A stretch of DNA of 64,000 nucleotides from assembly GCF_023716565.1 (NCBI RefSeq), contig NZ_CP071849.1, positions 62,001 through 126,000 of the forward strand, written 5' to 3'. Numbering within the stretch: the stretch's first letter is position 1; each line of letters starts with the position of its first letter. Origin of the DNA: Vibrio sp. SCSIO 43136. Lineage in GTDB: Bacteria > Pseudomonadota > Gammaproteobacteria > Enterobacterales > Vibrionaceae. Below the pieces are notes generated by a model. The model ran no database searches. It was not told where the DNA came from and saw only the letters and a program-made list of their open reading frames with translations. Shown piece after piece: positions 36,719-44,373 of the stretch. The translations under genes were made by a program, and so were the position numbers.

Positions 36719-37010
36719 CATCATCTGCGCTTAGAATATTTTGATTGTAGGTACCTGAAATCCGTCTTTAACCTCCAGCATCTTGCCTTATAAATTAGGA
36801 CATCATCGTTTTTTCTTGGGCTTCCCGTACTGTGCATCTCTTTTAGAGTGAAATGTCACAGAGCCTGCACCACTATTTGTCATTGATAGCTATAGAACAA
36901 TAGCGAAACAGCGTTAATCTAATTGTGACTCCGACACGAGATCATCTTGTTAACTGCTTGCTCTGGTGCGTCGTTAGGATGTAAGTGTTATACCACTTAT
37001 TTTAACATTA

Positions 37011-37076
37011 AATCAACAATATGATTGCTGGTGAAATCAATACACCGCTATCGATCTGACTGCTATATTGTTGATT
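37011..37076. repeat. Perfect 12-bp inverted repeat
   Basis: AATCAACAATAT (37011-37022) and its exact complement (37065-37076) enclose 42 bases. Could be an operator pair or an RNA stem. Confidence 0.5.
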
Positions 37077-37123
37077 ATTAATAGGTTTTGTTGGGGTTTG
37101 GTGTGTCTGCTGATTTTTCTATA

Positions 37124-37163
37124 TGTGGTTCACATCACACTATTGTTAATACTTTACTAGAAT
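37124..37163 (+). promoter_or_regulatory. CRP-like site and -10 box
   Basis: TGTGG-TTCACA-TCACA (37124-37139) differs from the CRP consensus by one base. TAGAAT at 37158-37163 is placed as the -10 of a class II CRP promoter firing rightward at about 37171. No plus-strand gene follows. Confidence 0.35.
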
Positions 37164-37289
37164 TTATTCGAGTATGGGTGGTGGTGTGAGCTGTTAATTC
37201 GCTCTTCAATTGTGCGCTTGAGAAAGTAATGGGTAGAATCGATGCATGTTGGGGCAGTTTGTGCGGATTGCTGGTGTCGAATCAAAATA

Positions 37290-37322
37290 GCAAGAATGCC
37301 CTAAATGGTTAGGACATTCTTG
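37290..37322. terminator. Hairpin after SDR gene
   Basis: CAAGAATGCCCTAA pairs with TTAGGACATTCTTG with one mismatch. Read on the minus strand it is followed by CTATTTTG and could end the SDR transcript; read on the plus strand it could end the CRP-linked transcript. Confidence 0.5.
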
Positions 37323-37397
37323 CTTAAGTTACTGAGCGAGCATCAGCGGTGATGACCAAATCATTGGGGCTGAACTCAGACTCTTCTACTGTAGTGA

Positions 37398-38171
37398 TTA
37401 AGCCTCTTCACCCAAGATAGTTTCCATGACAGGTAGACCGATGCCAGCTTGGTAGCCACCATCAACACACAGTGCTTGGCCTGTTAGGTATTTACAATCG
37501 TCCGCTACTAGGAAGTGTGCAAGAGCTGCAATTTCTTCTGGTTTTGCCATGCGACGTTTTGGCCAGATCACTTTCGACATGGCCAATTCTGCTTCGCCAC
37601 CCTCAGCGTAAGCCATCGGGGTGTCTACTGTTGAAGGACAGATAGCATTGACGCTTACGCCCATGTCCGCAAGTTCTAACGCTGCGACCTTAGTTGCACC
37701 AACCACTGCGTGCTTAGAGGTCACGTAGTCCATGTAGGTTGGCATGCCAATCATACCGCCAATTGAAGCTAGGTTTACGATAGCGCCACCTTGATTGATG
37801 TTGTTTGCTGCATGTTTCATCGCCAATACAACGCTCTTAACGTTCAGTGCCATCGTTAGATCGTGTTTGTCTGCATCGACTTCGTTCATCGGTGAAGACC
37901 AGCCCAAGATGCCTGCACAGTTCACCAAGATGTCCATTTGGCCAAACTCACGTTTCGCCGTCTCCATCAGTGCTTGGATCTCCACTTCTTTGGTGACATC
38001 TGCTTTAACAAACAAACCGCCTAGCTCTTTCGCTGTCGCTTCACCTTGCTCAACGTTGATATCTGCAACGACAACTTTTGCCCCAGCTTTGGTAAAACGT
38101 TCAGCAGTACATTTACCGATGCCTGATGCTGCACCTGTAATAACGGCAACCTTTCCTGTTAGATCAAACAT
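37398..38171 (-). CDS. Short-chain dehydrogenase/reductase
   Basis: A 257-residue classical SDR: NAD-binding VAVITGAASGIGK at the start, NCAGILG, and catalytic Ser in VNLASIGG with YMDYVTSKHA giving the Tyr-xxx-Lys pair. It ends with CVDGGYQAGIGLP. The family is broad; resemblance to hydroxybutyrate and similar hydroxy-acid dehydrogenases is only general. A consensus CRP site lies about 290 bases upstream, implying a long leader. Confidence 0.85.
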   Translation of the reverse strand: MFDLTGKVAVITGAASGIGKCTAERFTKAGAKVVVADINVEQGEATAKELGGLFVKADVTKEVEIQALMETAKREFGQMDILVNCAGILGWSSPMNEVDADKHDLTMALNVKSVVLAMKHAANNINQGGAIVNLASIGGMIGMPTYMDYVTSKHAVVGATKVAALELADMGVSVNAICPSTVDTPMAYAEGGEAELAMSKVIWPKRRMAKPEEIAALAHFLVADDCKYLTGQALCVDGGYQAGIGLPVMETILGEEA

Positions 38172-38364
38172 ATAAAATCTCTTGTTCCAATTGATAATTG
38201 ATATGGTTAAAGCATGTGATGACTTTCATCGTCAGCTGACTGATGAAATTGGAGGCGGGTGCACTTAGTTACGGATGTAAAACGAAATGCCATATCCACC
38301 TTGTTTCATCACTATTTGTTATATTCATATCATTTGTTTTGATGTAATACCAACACTGCTGAAC

Positions 38365-38383
38365 TTGCATGCTCAGCATGCAA
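38365..38383. promoter_or_regulatory. 19-bp perfect palindrome in SDR leader
   Basis: TTGCATGCTCAGCATGCAA is a perfect 9-1-9 inverted repeat about 195 bases before the SDR start. It may be an operator or an RNA hairpin. Confidence 0.45.
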
Positions 38384-38458
38384 TATGCACTTTCTTATTT
38401 AACTTGTTGTTTTTAAATAAATAATATTGAGAGGATGGTTTTATATAAAACTTAATTG

Positions 38459-38474
38459 TGTGACGCGTGTCACA
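38459..38474 (-). promoter_or_regulatory. Consensus CRP site upstream of SDR gene
   Basis: TGTGA-CGCGTG-TCACA matches the CRP consensus exactly. A TATATAA box lies about 26 bases further on the minus strand, as for a CRP-dependent promoter reading toward the SDR gene. Confidence 0.55.
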
Positions 38475-38553
38475 GTGGATGGTTTGGTAGGATGTTTGTC
38501 TTGCTCAAGTTTCATCGTAAGCACTACAGACTAATGATGACCAGTATTCACCT

Positions 38554-38596
38554 AAAAAAGAAGCGCCGCTTCGGTGACTAAGCGAAGTAGCGCTTC
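38554..38596 (-). terminator. Terminator of the PTS gene
   Basis: On the minus strand GAAGCGC and GCGCTTC enclose a second short helix and are followed by six T residues. Confidence 0.82.
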
Positions 38597-38653
38597 AGGG
38601 GGATGCGATGAAGGTGACTCATCGCAATTCTTTAAGGAAGGAAATTCTTGCGC

Positions 38654-40108
38654 TTATCGAGCGAGAATCAGCTTCATTTGTTCAGCAACTTTGTCGACTT
38701 TGCCCAGCCCAATAATGACCTGTAAACCGCCTTTGCCCACAGGAACCACACCCGCTGCACCTAACTGTTTTAGCTTGCTACTATCTGCTATTGAGGAGTC
38801 TTTTACCGTCAGGCGAAGTCGAGTAATGCAGTTGTCGACCTCAAGGATGTTCTCTTCACCACCGATAGCTTGAATGTACTGTTTCGCCAAACCTTGCATG
38901 TCTTCAGACGCTTCGCTGTTCATGTCTTCGCCACGACCTGGTGTTTTTAAGTTGAACTTGATGATGGCAAAACGGAAGATCGCATAGTAAAGCGCTGCAA
39001 ACACAAGGCCTTGGATAATCAGCATGTACCAGTTGGTCGCCAGTGGGTTTTGGCTCGACAGTACGAAATCGACAAAACCTGCGGAGAAGCCAAAGCCTGC
39101 CATCCACTCCATGCTGGCTGCGACATATAGTGACAATCCAGTCAGTGCTGCGTGAATAACGAATAGTACAGGCGCCAAGAACATGAAGCTAAACTCTAGC
39201 GGCTCGGTGATGCCTGTAAAGAATGAAGCCATACCCGCCGCCAACATAATAGCGAACACTTGGTTTTTGTTTTTTGCATCAGAGCAGTGATACATCGCAA
39301 GTGCTGCTGCTGGCAGGCCAAACATCATGATAGGGAAGAAGCCTGCTTGGTACATGCCAGTTTGGCCCGGAACCGCAGTACCATTGGCAATGGATTGTGC
39401 GCCACCAAGGAAGTTTGGTATGTCATTGATGCCCACCACGTCAAACCAGAATACCGGATACAGCGCATGGTGCATGCCCACGGATAGGAATAGACGGTTA
39501 AAGAAGCCAAATAGACCAGCACCCAGAGCACCCATGCTTTCAAGCTTGATGCCGAATACGATCAGTGCGTCGTATACCGCAGGCCAAATGTAAAGCAAGG
39601 CGAAAGAAAGTGCCATGCCTGCAATGGAAGTTAAAATCGGAACCAAGCGTTTACCACTAAAAAACGCCAGCGCTTGCGGCAGCTCTACACTTGAGTAGCG
39701 GTTGTAGATCTCCGCTGACAGGATACCGATGATGATGCCGATGAACTGGTTGTTGATTTTACCAAACGCCGCAGGGACTTCATCAATAGAAACACTGAGT
39801 AATTGCGCCACTGCACCCGGTGCTAGCAAAGTCGTCACCACCAAGTACATGACAAAGCCTGATAACGCCGCAGAGCCGTTTTTGTCTTTACTTAAACCGA
39901 AGGCAACACCGACTGCAAATAGCACCGCCATATTATCGATGATGGCACCACCAGATTTGATTAAAAAAGCTGCCAAGATGTTTTCCGAGCCCCATCCGAC
40001 AGGATCAAGCCAATAGCCAATCCCCATAAGAATGGCGGCGGCTGGTAGGGTGGCAACTGGTACCATCAGTGCCTTACCCACTTTTTGCATATATCCGAGT
40101 ATGTTCAT
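38654..40108 (-). CDS. PTS IIBC transporter, glucose/N-acetylglucosamine type
   Basis: A 484-residue phosphotransferase permease. The IIC domain (residues about 1-395) has the family start MNILGYMQKVGKALMVPVATLPAAAILMGIG, SVGMHHALYPVFWF and GITEPLEFSFMFLAP; the IIB domain at the C-terminus has the phosphorylated Cys in the LEVDNCITRLRLTVKD motif. The NagE/PtsG branch transports N-acetylglucosamine or glucose. There is no IIA domain, so a separate Crr-type IIA must serve it. Divergent from a LysR regulator that probably controls it. Confidence 0.88.
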   Translation of the reverse strand: MNILGYMQKVGKALMVPVATLPAAAILMGIGYWLDPVGWGSENILAAFLIKSGGAIIDNMAVLFAVGVAFGLSKDKNGSAALSGFVMYLVVTTLLAPGAVAQLLSVSIDEVPAAFGKINNQFIGIIIGILSAEIYNRYSSVELPQALAFFSGKRLVPILTSIAGMALSFALLYIWPAVYDALIVFGIKLESMGALGAGLFGFFNRLFLSVGMHHALYPVFWFDVVGINDIPNFLGGAQSIANGTAVPGQTGMYQAGFFPIMMFGLPAAALAMYHCSDAKNKNQVFAIMLAAGMASFFTGITEPLEFSFMFLAPVLFVIHAALTGLSLYVAASMEWMAGFGFSAGFVDFVLSSQNPLATNWYMLIIQGLVFAALYYAIFRFAIIKFNLKTPGRGEDMNSEASEDMQGLAKQYIQAIGGEENILEVDNCITRLRLTVKDSSIADSSKLKQLGAAGVVPVGKGGLQVIIGLGKVDKVAEQMKLILAR

Positions 40109-40279
40109 TTACGCCCCTAGTTTTGATTATTGATTTTGTTTGTGTACCTGACTCGGTCGTCATCCGCAGTGTCGGGTCACATTTCATAACTTTTAAGGCA
40201 TTTTATGACTTAATTTCTAGTGCGAACAAACGAATCAGCTAGTAGCATGAATTAAAATTTTTAATCCATAGGGGGCGTT

Positions 40280-41158
40280 ATGGCCAATCAACAGTTATTG
40301 CTCAGAAACCTACACACTTTTGATATGGCGGCGAAATCCTTAAGCTTCACTATCACGGGAAAGCAGCTTCATCTCACTCAAAGTGCGGTGAGTCATCGCA
40401 TTAAAGTGTTGGAAAAAGAGCTGGGGTTTAACCTGTTTGTTCGTGGGACACGCCAGCTTGAGCTGACAGAAGAAGGGGCTCGCTTTCACCATACCTTGTC
40501 GAAAAACCTTCACGGCATTTTCTCTGAGATCGAAGAGATCAAAGCGACAGATATGGCGGGAGAGCTGAACATTGCTACCTCAACAGGCTTTGCCAATGGC
40601 TGGTTACTGCCAAGGTTGGCAGATTTTAAAGCCAAGTACCCTAAGTTCAATCTCAACATTTGGGGCTATCAAGAACAGCAAGACTTCCACAAACACAACA
40701 TTGAAGTAGCCATCTACTACGATACCCAAGACATGAAAGACATGTACCGTAAACGTCTGTTTGGCGATGAATATATACCCGTCTGTACCCCACAGTACGC
40801 CAAAAAACATCGGTTATATGAAGATGGGCTTGAATCCTTGAAACGGATTAATTTCATTCATGCGGTTGGGTCTGACGTATGGCAGCGCTGGCGAGATTAT
40901 TTGCAGTTAGATATCGATATCTTTGAACAGTTTTACTGCGTCAGTCATCGCGAGATGGGATTTTTGAGTGCCTTGCACAACATTGGTGTGGGCATGGGCA
41001 AATATCACTTCGTGAAAGATTTGATTGAATCTGGTGAGCTTGTCACGCCATACCCGAGTATGCCGACGACCAAGAGCTATGATGTGATTTGTCCTTTAGG
41101 CACGGAGGATCGTCCCAAGATCCGTACCTTCATCAATTGGCTAGAAGGGCAGCTTTAA
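40280..41158 (+). CDS. LysR-family regulator, DsdC-like
   Basis: A 292-residue LysR-type regulator. The N-terminal winged helix is LRNLHTFDMAAKSLSFTITGKQLHLTQSAVSHRIKVLEKELGFNLF; the ligand domain (about 95-290) resembles that of DsdC/GcvA, including NIGVGMGKYHFVKDLIESGELV. GGGGG precedes the ATG. Divergent from the PTS IIBC gene, its likely target. The effector is unknown. Confidence 0.88.
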   Translation: MANQQLLLRNLHTFDMAAKSLSFTITGKQLHLTQSAVSHRIKVLEKELGFNLFVRGTRQLELTEEGARFHHTLSKNLHGIFSEIEEIKATDMAGELNIATSTGFANGWLLPRLADFKAKYPKFNLNIWGYQEQQDFHKHNIEVAIYYDTQDMKDMYRKRLFGDEYIPVCTPQYAKKHRLYEDGLESLKRINFIHAVGSDVWQRWRDYLQLDIDIFEQFYCVSHREMGFLSALHNIGVGMGKYHFVKDLIESGELVTPYPSMPTTKSYDVICPLGTEDRPKIRTFINWLEGQL

Positions 41159-41177
41159 CTGCTGCCCTCGGTCCATG

Positions 41178-42512
41178 CTATTGGCAGCGTTCACGCAGAG
41201 CGATAAATCGAGCGTCATTGTGATCATTTAGCTCACAAACAGAGAGCAGATCATCAATGAAATGGTTAAGCGCACGTTGCTCAATGCGTCGAACTTGTTG
41301 CTGCTGGTCATCGCTTAGCATGTGGTACATGGTGGCGGCGCCAAAGTCACCAAAAATGATATTGGCGTCTTGATCAAACAGGGTGTTGTGCGCATACAAG
41401 TCACCGTGACATACCTGATTGTTGTGGAGGTGAGTAAACACGGTGTCCATTTGCGCAACGATTTTTTCAATCTCATCAATGCTTAGATTAAAGCCTAGTG
41501 GGAAGGTATCGCGGGTGCAGCTTTCTAGGCTCGGCGGTAGTCCAAGGTTTTTGTAGTGCTCGGGAATTAGATTCATGATCAGAGCGAGGTAACCAGTTTC
41601 ACACACTTGTGCTAAAGACTGGACCAAATTAGGGTGATTGCCCACTTTTAGGCACGCCTGCAGCTCATCTTCAGGGTAACCGTCACTGGTTACTTCTCCC
41701 TTAAATACCTTAACGGCAATGTCATTTGGTAGACCTTGTGGTTGCTCAATCCATTGCGCTTTAGAAATCACCCCCGAAGCGCCCTGCCCCAGCAGCTTAC
41801 CAAGCTCGAAGCTGTTTGATGCAACGCTAGGTACGGACGTATTTTTAATTTCTGATTGGCTAAATGGGTTTCCAGAAAAGGCTAGCCACGCCAGTTTTGG
41901 TAAGCCAAGTAGTTGCTCAGGACACTCGGTCAATGCATTGGCAGAGATGCGTACCAACTCTAGATTGTGCAGTTTAGCGAGGCTTTGAGGTAGCTTAACG
42001 AGCTGGTTGCCTGCCAGCGCCAGCTTTTGCATTCTTGGTCGTTCACCTAATGACTCTGGTAAATGGGTGAGTTGGTTGTCAGTTAAGATCAGCCAGCGCA
42101 GCTTTTGCGGCAGTGCATCTTCTGCAACATGATGAATTTGGTTCGACTTAAAGCCCACCATTTCAAGGTTTGGCAGCGATCCCAACACTTCTGGTAGGTG
42201 GGTGAACAGGTTGTTTGAAGCAAACACAATCTTGAGCTTATGCATTTGTGTAAGCTCTTGCGGTAGTTCAGTCAATTGGTTGTTCGACAAATCCAGAATT
42301 TCCAAGCTGTCCGCAAGAGAGAGGATCTCCATCGGGAATTCAGTCAGGTCTTCAGCCAAAGAGAGTCGAGTAATACCGGCAAGCTCACCGGATTTTAACG
42401 CAGAGAGTGTATGCAAAATAAAGCCATGTGGGTCGAGAATAAAATCGGTCGACAGTGTACTCGAAATGGCGGTTTTTGCTAGGGGGTACTTGGCGCAAGG
42501 GATTTGCGCCAA
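41178..42512 (-). CDS. Leucine-rich-repeat protein kinase
   Basis: A protein of about 444 residues joining leucine-rich repeats (about residues 45-215, with repeated LxxLxLxxNxLxxLP units such as LEILDLSNNQLTELP) to a kinase-like domain (228-440). The kinase has the glycine loop LGQGASGVISKA, a VKVF lysine and the catalytic loop VCHGDLYAHNTL with Asp371, then IIFGDFGAA. Such LRR-kinases resemble eukaryotic receptors and are thinly spread in bacteria. The reading opens with a TTG lacking a good ribosome site, so the true start may be up to 35 codons later. Follows the lactonase gene by 40 bases. Confidence 0.82.
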   Translation of the reverse strand: MAQIPCAKYPLAKTAISSTLSTDFILDPHGFILHTLSALKSGELAGITRLSLAEDLTEFPMEILSLADSLEILDLSNNQLTELPQELTQMHKLKIVFASNNLFTHLPEVLGSLPNLEMVGFKSNQIHHVAEDALPQKLRWLILTDNQLTHLPESLGERPRMQKLALAGNQLVKLPQSLAKLHNLELVRISANALTECPEQLLGLPKLAWLAFSGNPFSQSEIKNTSVPSVASNSFELGKLLGQGASGVISKAQWIEQPQGLPNDIAVKVFKGEVTSDGYPEDELQACLKVGNHPNLVQSLAQVCETGYLALIMNLIPEHYKNLGLPPSLESCTRDTFPLGFNLSIDEIEKIVAQMDTVFTHLHNNQVCHGDLYAHNTLFDQDANIIFGDFGAATMYHMLSDDQQQQVRRIEQRALNHFIDDLLSVCELNDHNDARFIALRERCQ

Positions 42513-42552
42513 GAGGGTTAAAGGCCAACTGGTGGTTCATGTAGATAGACGA

Positions 42553-43569
42553 TTACAGGCAAACACACACAGGTTGATGGATTTCTTCGAGCGTGTCGAC
42601 CAGCTCTGGCTGTCCGGATTCTTTGTGTAAACAAAACAGCGCCAGACTATTTGAGCCTTGGTTGGCTGCAATCAGCCACTTACCGTCATCGGTTAGCGTA
42701 ATATCTCGTGGGAAGTCGCCACCGGAGGATACGCAGCCTTGGTGTTTAGCTTGACCATTGTCGATGGCAAACCAGCTAATTAGCGGTTCTCCTCGACCGG
42801 ATGCGTAGAGAAAACGCTCGTCTGCGGAGAGTTTGATCGCCGCTGCCGCTTCATGGTTAGCCGTGTTAGGAAGTGCCGCTTGCTGAGCTTTAATTTTCCA
42901 TTCACCCTGGATTCGCTCTAGGGTTATTAAACTCTCGCTGAGTTCGCACAACACAAATCCGCAGCTACCATCTTTCTTGAATACCACATGTCTTGGGCCT
43001 GAACCTGCTGGCAACTCCAGTGTTTGAATAGGCGTCACCTGTTGATTGTCTAGGTTATAGAAATGCAGAGTATCGCCACCCAGATCAACAGTAACAAACT
43101 GTTGATGCTTCGCGATAAAGTAGAGCTGATGGCCGTGCGGGCCTTGCTGACGCTCTGAATGCTTTCCTACTCGCTGTTGTGGGATAGGGTTTTGTAAGTT
43201 GGCTATCGGCTCACCGATGCCACCATTTTCCATCAATTGAAACAGTTCAAAGTTACCTGAGCCGTAATGCGCCACCCCAATCATTTGCTTGCAAGGCGAA
43301 ATAGCAATGTGGCACGGATAATCACCATTGAGGGGTTTAACTTGGTAGCCATCACTGTCATTGGCAATGTAATAGAGCGCTGCCCCTTGTAGTTGAGACT
43401 GCTCTGAAACCAGATAAATTCCGCTGTCACTGCGAGCGATATAAGACGGGTTAACGATATCAGAGTGCTGCTGTGGCTTTAATAATTTACTCTCTTCGCT
43501 AAGTGTGATGGTCGCAAAGCCGCAATAAGAATCAGAAGAGTACTGACCAATGGTGAGTGTGTGAGACAT
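42553..43569 (-). CDS. Lactonase-family beta-propeller protein
   Basis: A 338-residue seven-bladed propeller of the 6-phosphogluconolactonase (YbhE/Pgl) family. Motifs include HIAISPCKQMIGVAHYGSGNFELFQL, GPHGHQLYF, GSGPRHVVFKKDG and GGDFPRDITLTDDGKWLIAANQGSNSL. Members hydrolyse sugar lactones or serve other lactonase roles. Same direction as the LRR-kinase gene and probably co-transcribed with it; no functional link is known. Confidence 0.85.
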   Translation of the reverse strand: MSHTLTIGQYSSDSYCGFATITLSEESKLLKPQQHSDIVNPSYIARSDSGIYLVSEQSQLQGAALYYIANDSDGYQVKPLNGDYPCHIAISPCKQMIGVAHYGSGNFELFQLMENGGIGEPIANLQNPIPQQRVGKHSERQQGPHGHQLYFIAKHQQFVTVDLGGDTLHFYNLDNQQVTPIQTLELPAGSGPRHVVFKKDGSCGFVLCELSESLITLERIQGEWKIKAQQAALPNTANHEAAAAIKLSADERFLYASGRGEPLISWFAIDNGQAKHQGCVSSGGDFPRDITLTDDGKWLIAANQGSNSLALFCLHKESGQPELVDTLEEIHQPVCVCL

Positions 43570-43746
43570 CCATAATCACGTGTTTAGTTTAAGATGGCTA
43601 AAAGAGTGACCAAAATTCACTGCAAAAGGTAGCCTGAGATAGCGCTTCTGTGAGGCGTTCACAAAAACTAGCAGTGATGAGGAAAGGTTTCATGCGAGTG
43701 ACTCGCACTTATTGCGTGATATATGCAGCGATAGAATAGGCGCTAA

Positions 43747-43792
43747 GAAAAACCCAGCTAGGGCAATGAACGAGAGAATTACCAAAGCTGGG
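43747..43792 (-). terminator. Terminator of the pha operon
   Basis: On the minus strand CCCAGCT and AGCTGGG enclose 26 bases and are followed by TTTTTCTT. Located just after the small lipoprotein gene. Confidence 0.7.
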
Positions 43793-43811
43793 CGTTGTGG
43801 AGGAGTCCAAG

Positions 43812-43952
43812 CTATCGCTTGTGATTTTTGGCTTCATAGCCAATGTTTATTTGTTTTTCTGGCTGTGAAGCATAGTGGTTGCTACCTTGAGGTGCACAAC
43901 CAATAAGTGTTCCAAGACAAAGGATTCCAATCACTAGGTTGAAAGTTTTCAT
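43812..43952 (-). CDS. Small lipoprotein (46 residues)
   Basis: A 46-residue ORF with a complete lipoprotein signal: hydrophobic stretch FNLVIGILCLGTLIG ending in the lipobox LIGC, Cys19. AAGGGA precedes the ATG by seven bases. It lies 22 bases after the phaJ-like gene in the same direction and before a terminator, so it looks like the last gene of that operon. The mature peptide of 28 residues is polar and of unknown role. Confidence 0.7.
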   Translation of the reverse strand: MKTFNLVIGILCLGTLIGCAPQGSNHYASQPEKQINIGYEAKNHKR

Positions 43953-43974
43953 GCTTTGTCCCTTTTAGGTGAAG

Positions 43975-44373
43975 TTATTCGGTGTACATGACCGTTGCTT
44001 CACCATCGACCGCTACTTTTCCTTCAGCGTTCAGGATTTGAGTAGCAAGCACGGCGATGGGTTTGTCGTCACGTACGCTTTTCACTTCAATTTTAGCAGT
44101 TACTGTCTCACCAACAAAAATTGGGCAGGTAAACTTCAACGTTTGGCCAAGGTAAATTCCACCGGGACCAGGGACTTTTGAAGCAAGCAGTCCAGAAATC
44201 AGGCTAGAAGCCAACATGCCATGAACGATAGGACGCTCAAAAGGAGTACTTTTAGCAAACTCCTCATCAAGGTGCACAGGATTATAGTCTTCAGAGACTG
44301 AGGCAAAGGTTGCGACAGTTTGTGCATCCAAGCGCTTTTCAATGGTCGCAATCTGACCAACTTCTGGTTTCAT
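43975..44373 (-). CDS. phaJ: MaoC-like (R)-specific enoyl-CoA hydratase
   Basis: A 132-residue hot-dog-fold hydratase. The catalytic motif is SEDYNPVHLDEEFA with Asp29 and His34, followed by FERPIVHGMLASSLISGLL. PhaJ converts beta-oxidation enoyl-CoA to (R)-3-hydroxyacyl-CoA, the monomer used by PhaC. Its start overlaps the phaC stop (TAATG), a sign of translational coupling. This gives a fatty-acid route to polymer precursors. Confidence 0.85.
   Translation of the reverse strand: MKPEVGQIATIEKRLDAQTVATFASVSEDYNPVHLDEEFAKSTPFERPIVHGMLASSLISGLLASKVPGPGGIYLGQTLKFTCPIFVGETVTAKIEVKSVRDDKPIAVLATQILNAEGKVAVDGEATVMYTE

Larger units (their letters stand above)
36605..37397. other. Structured 0.8-kb intergenic region
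   Basis: No protein-coding gene can be supported. It contains a minus-strand intrinsic terminator (36649-36674) with a hairpin just before it, a perfect 12-bp inverted repeat (37011-37022 / 37065-37076), a CRP-like site (37124-37139) with a plausible -10 box, and a hairpin at 37290-37322. Together these suggest one or two non-coding transcripts. Confidence 0.45.

Noticed and set aside
37320..37397. Protein-like short reading just after the SDR gene on the minus strand (ITTVEESEFSPND...)
   Set aside because: No start codon and preceded by a stop; most likely chance or a decayed tail.
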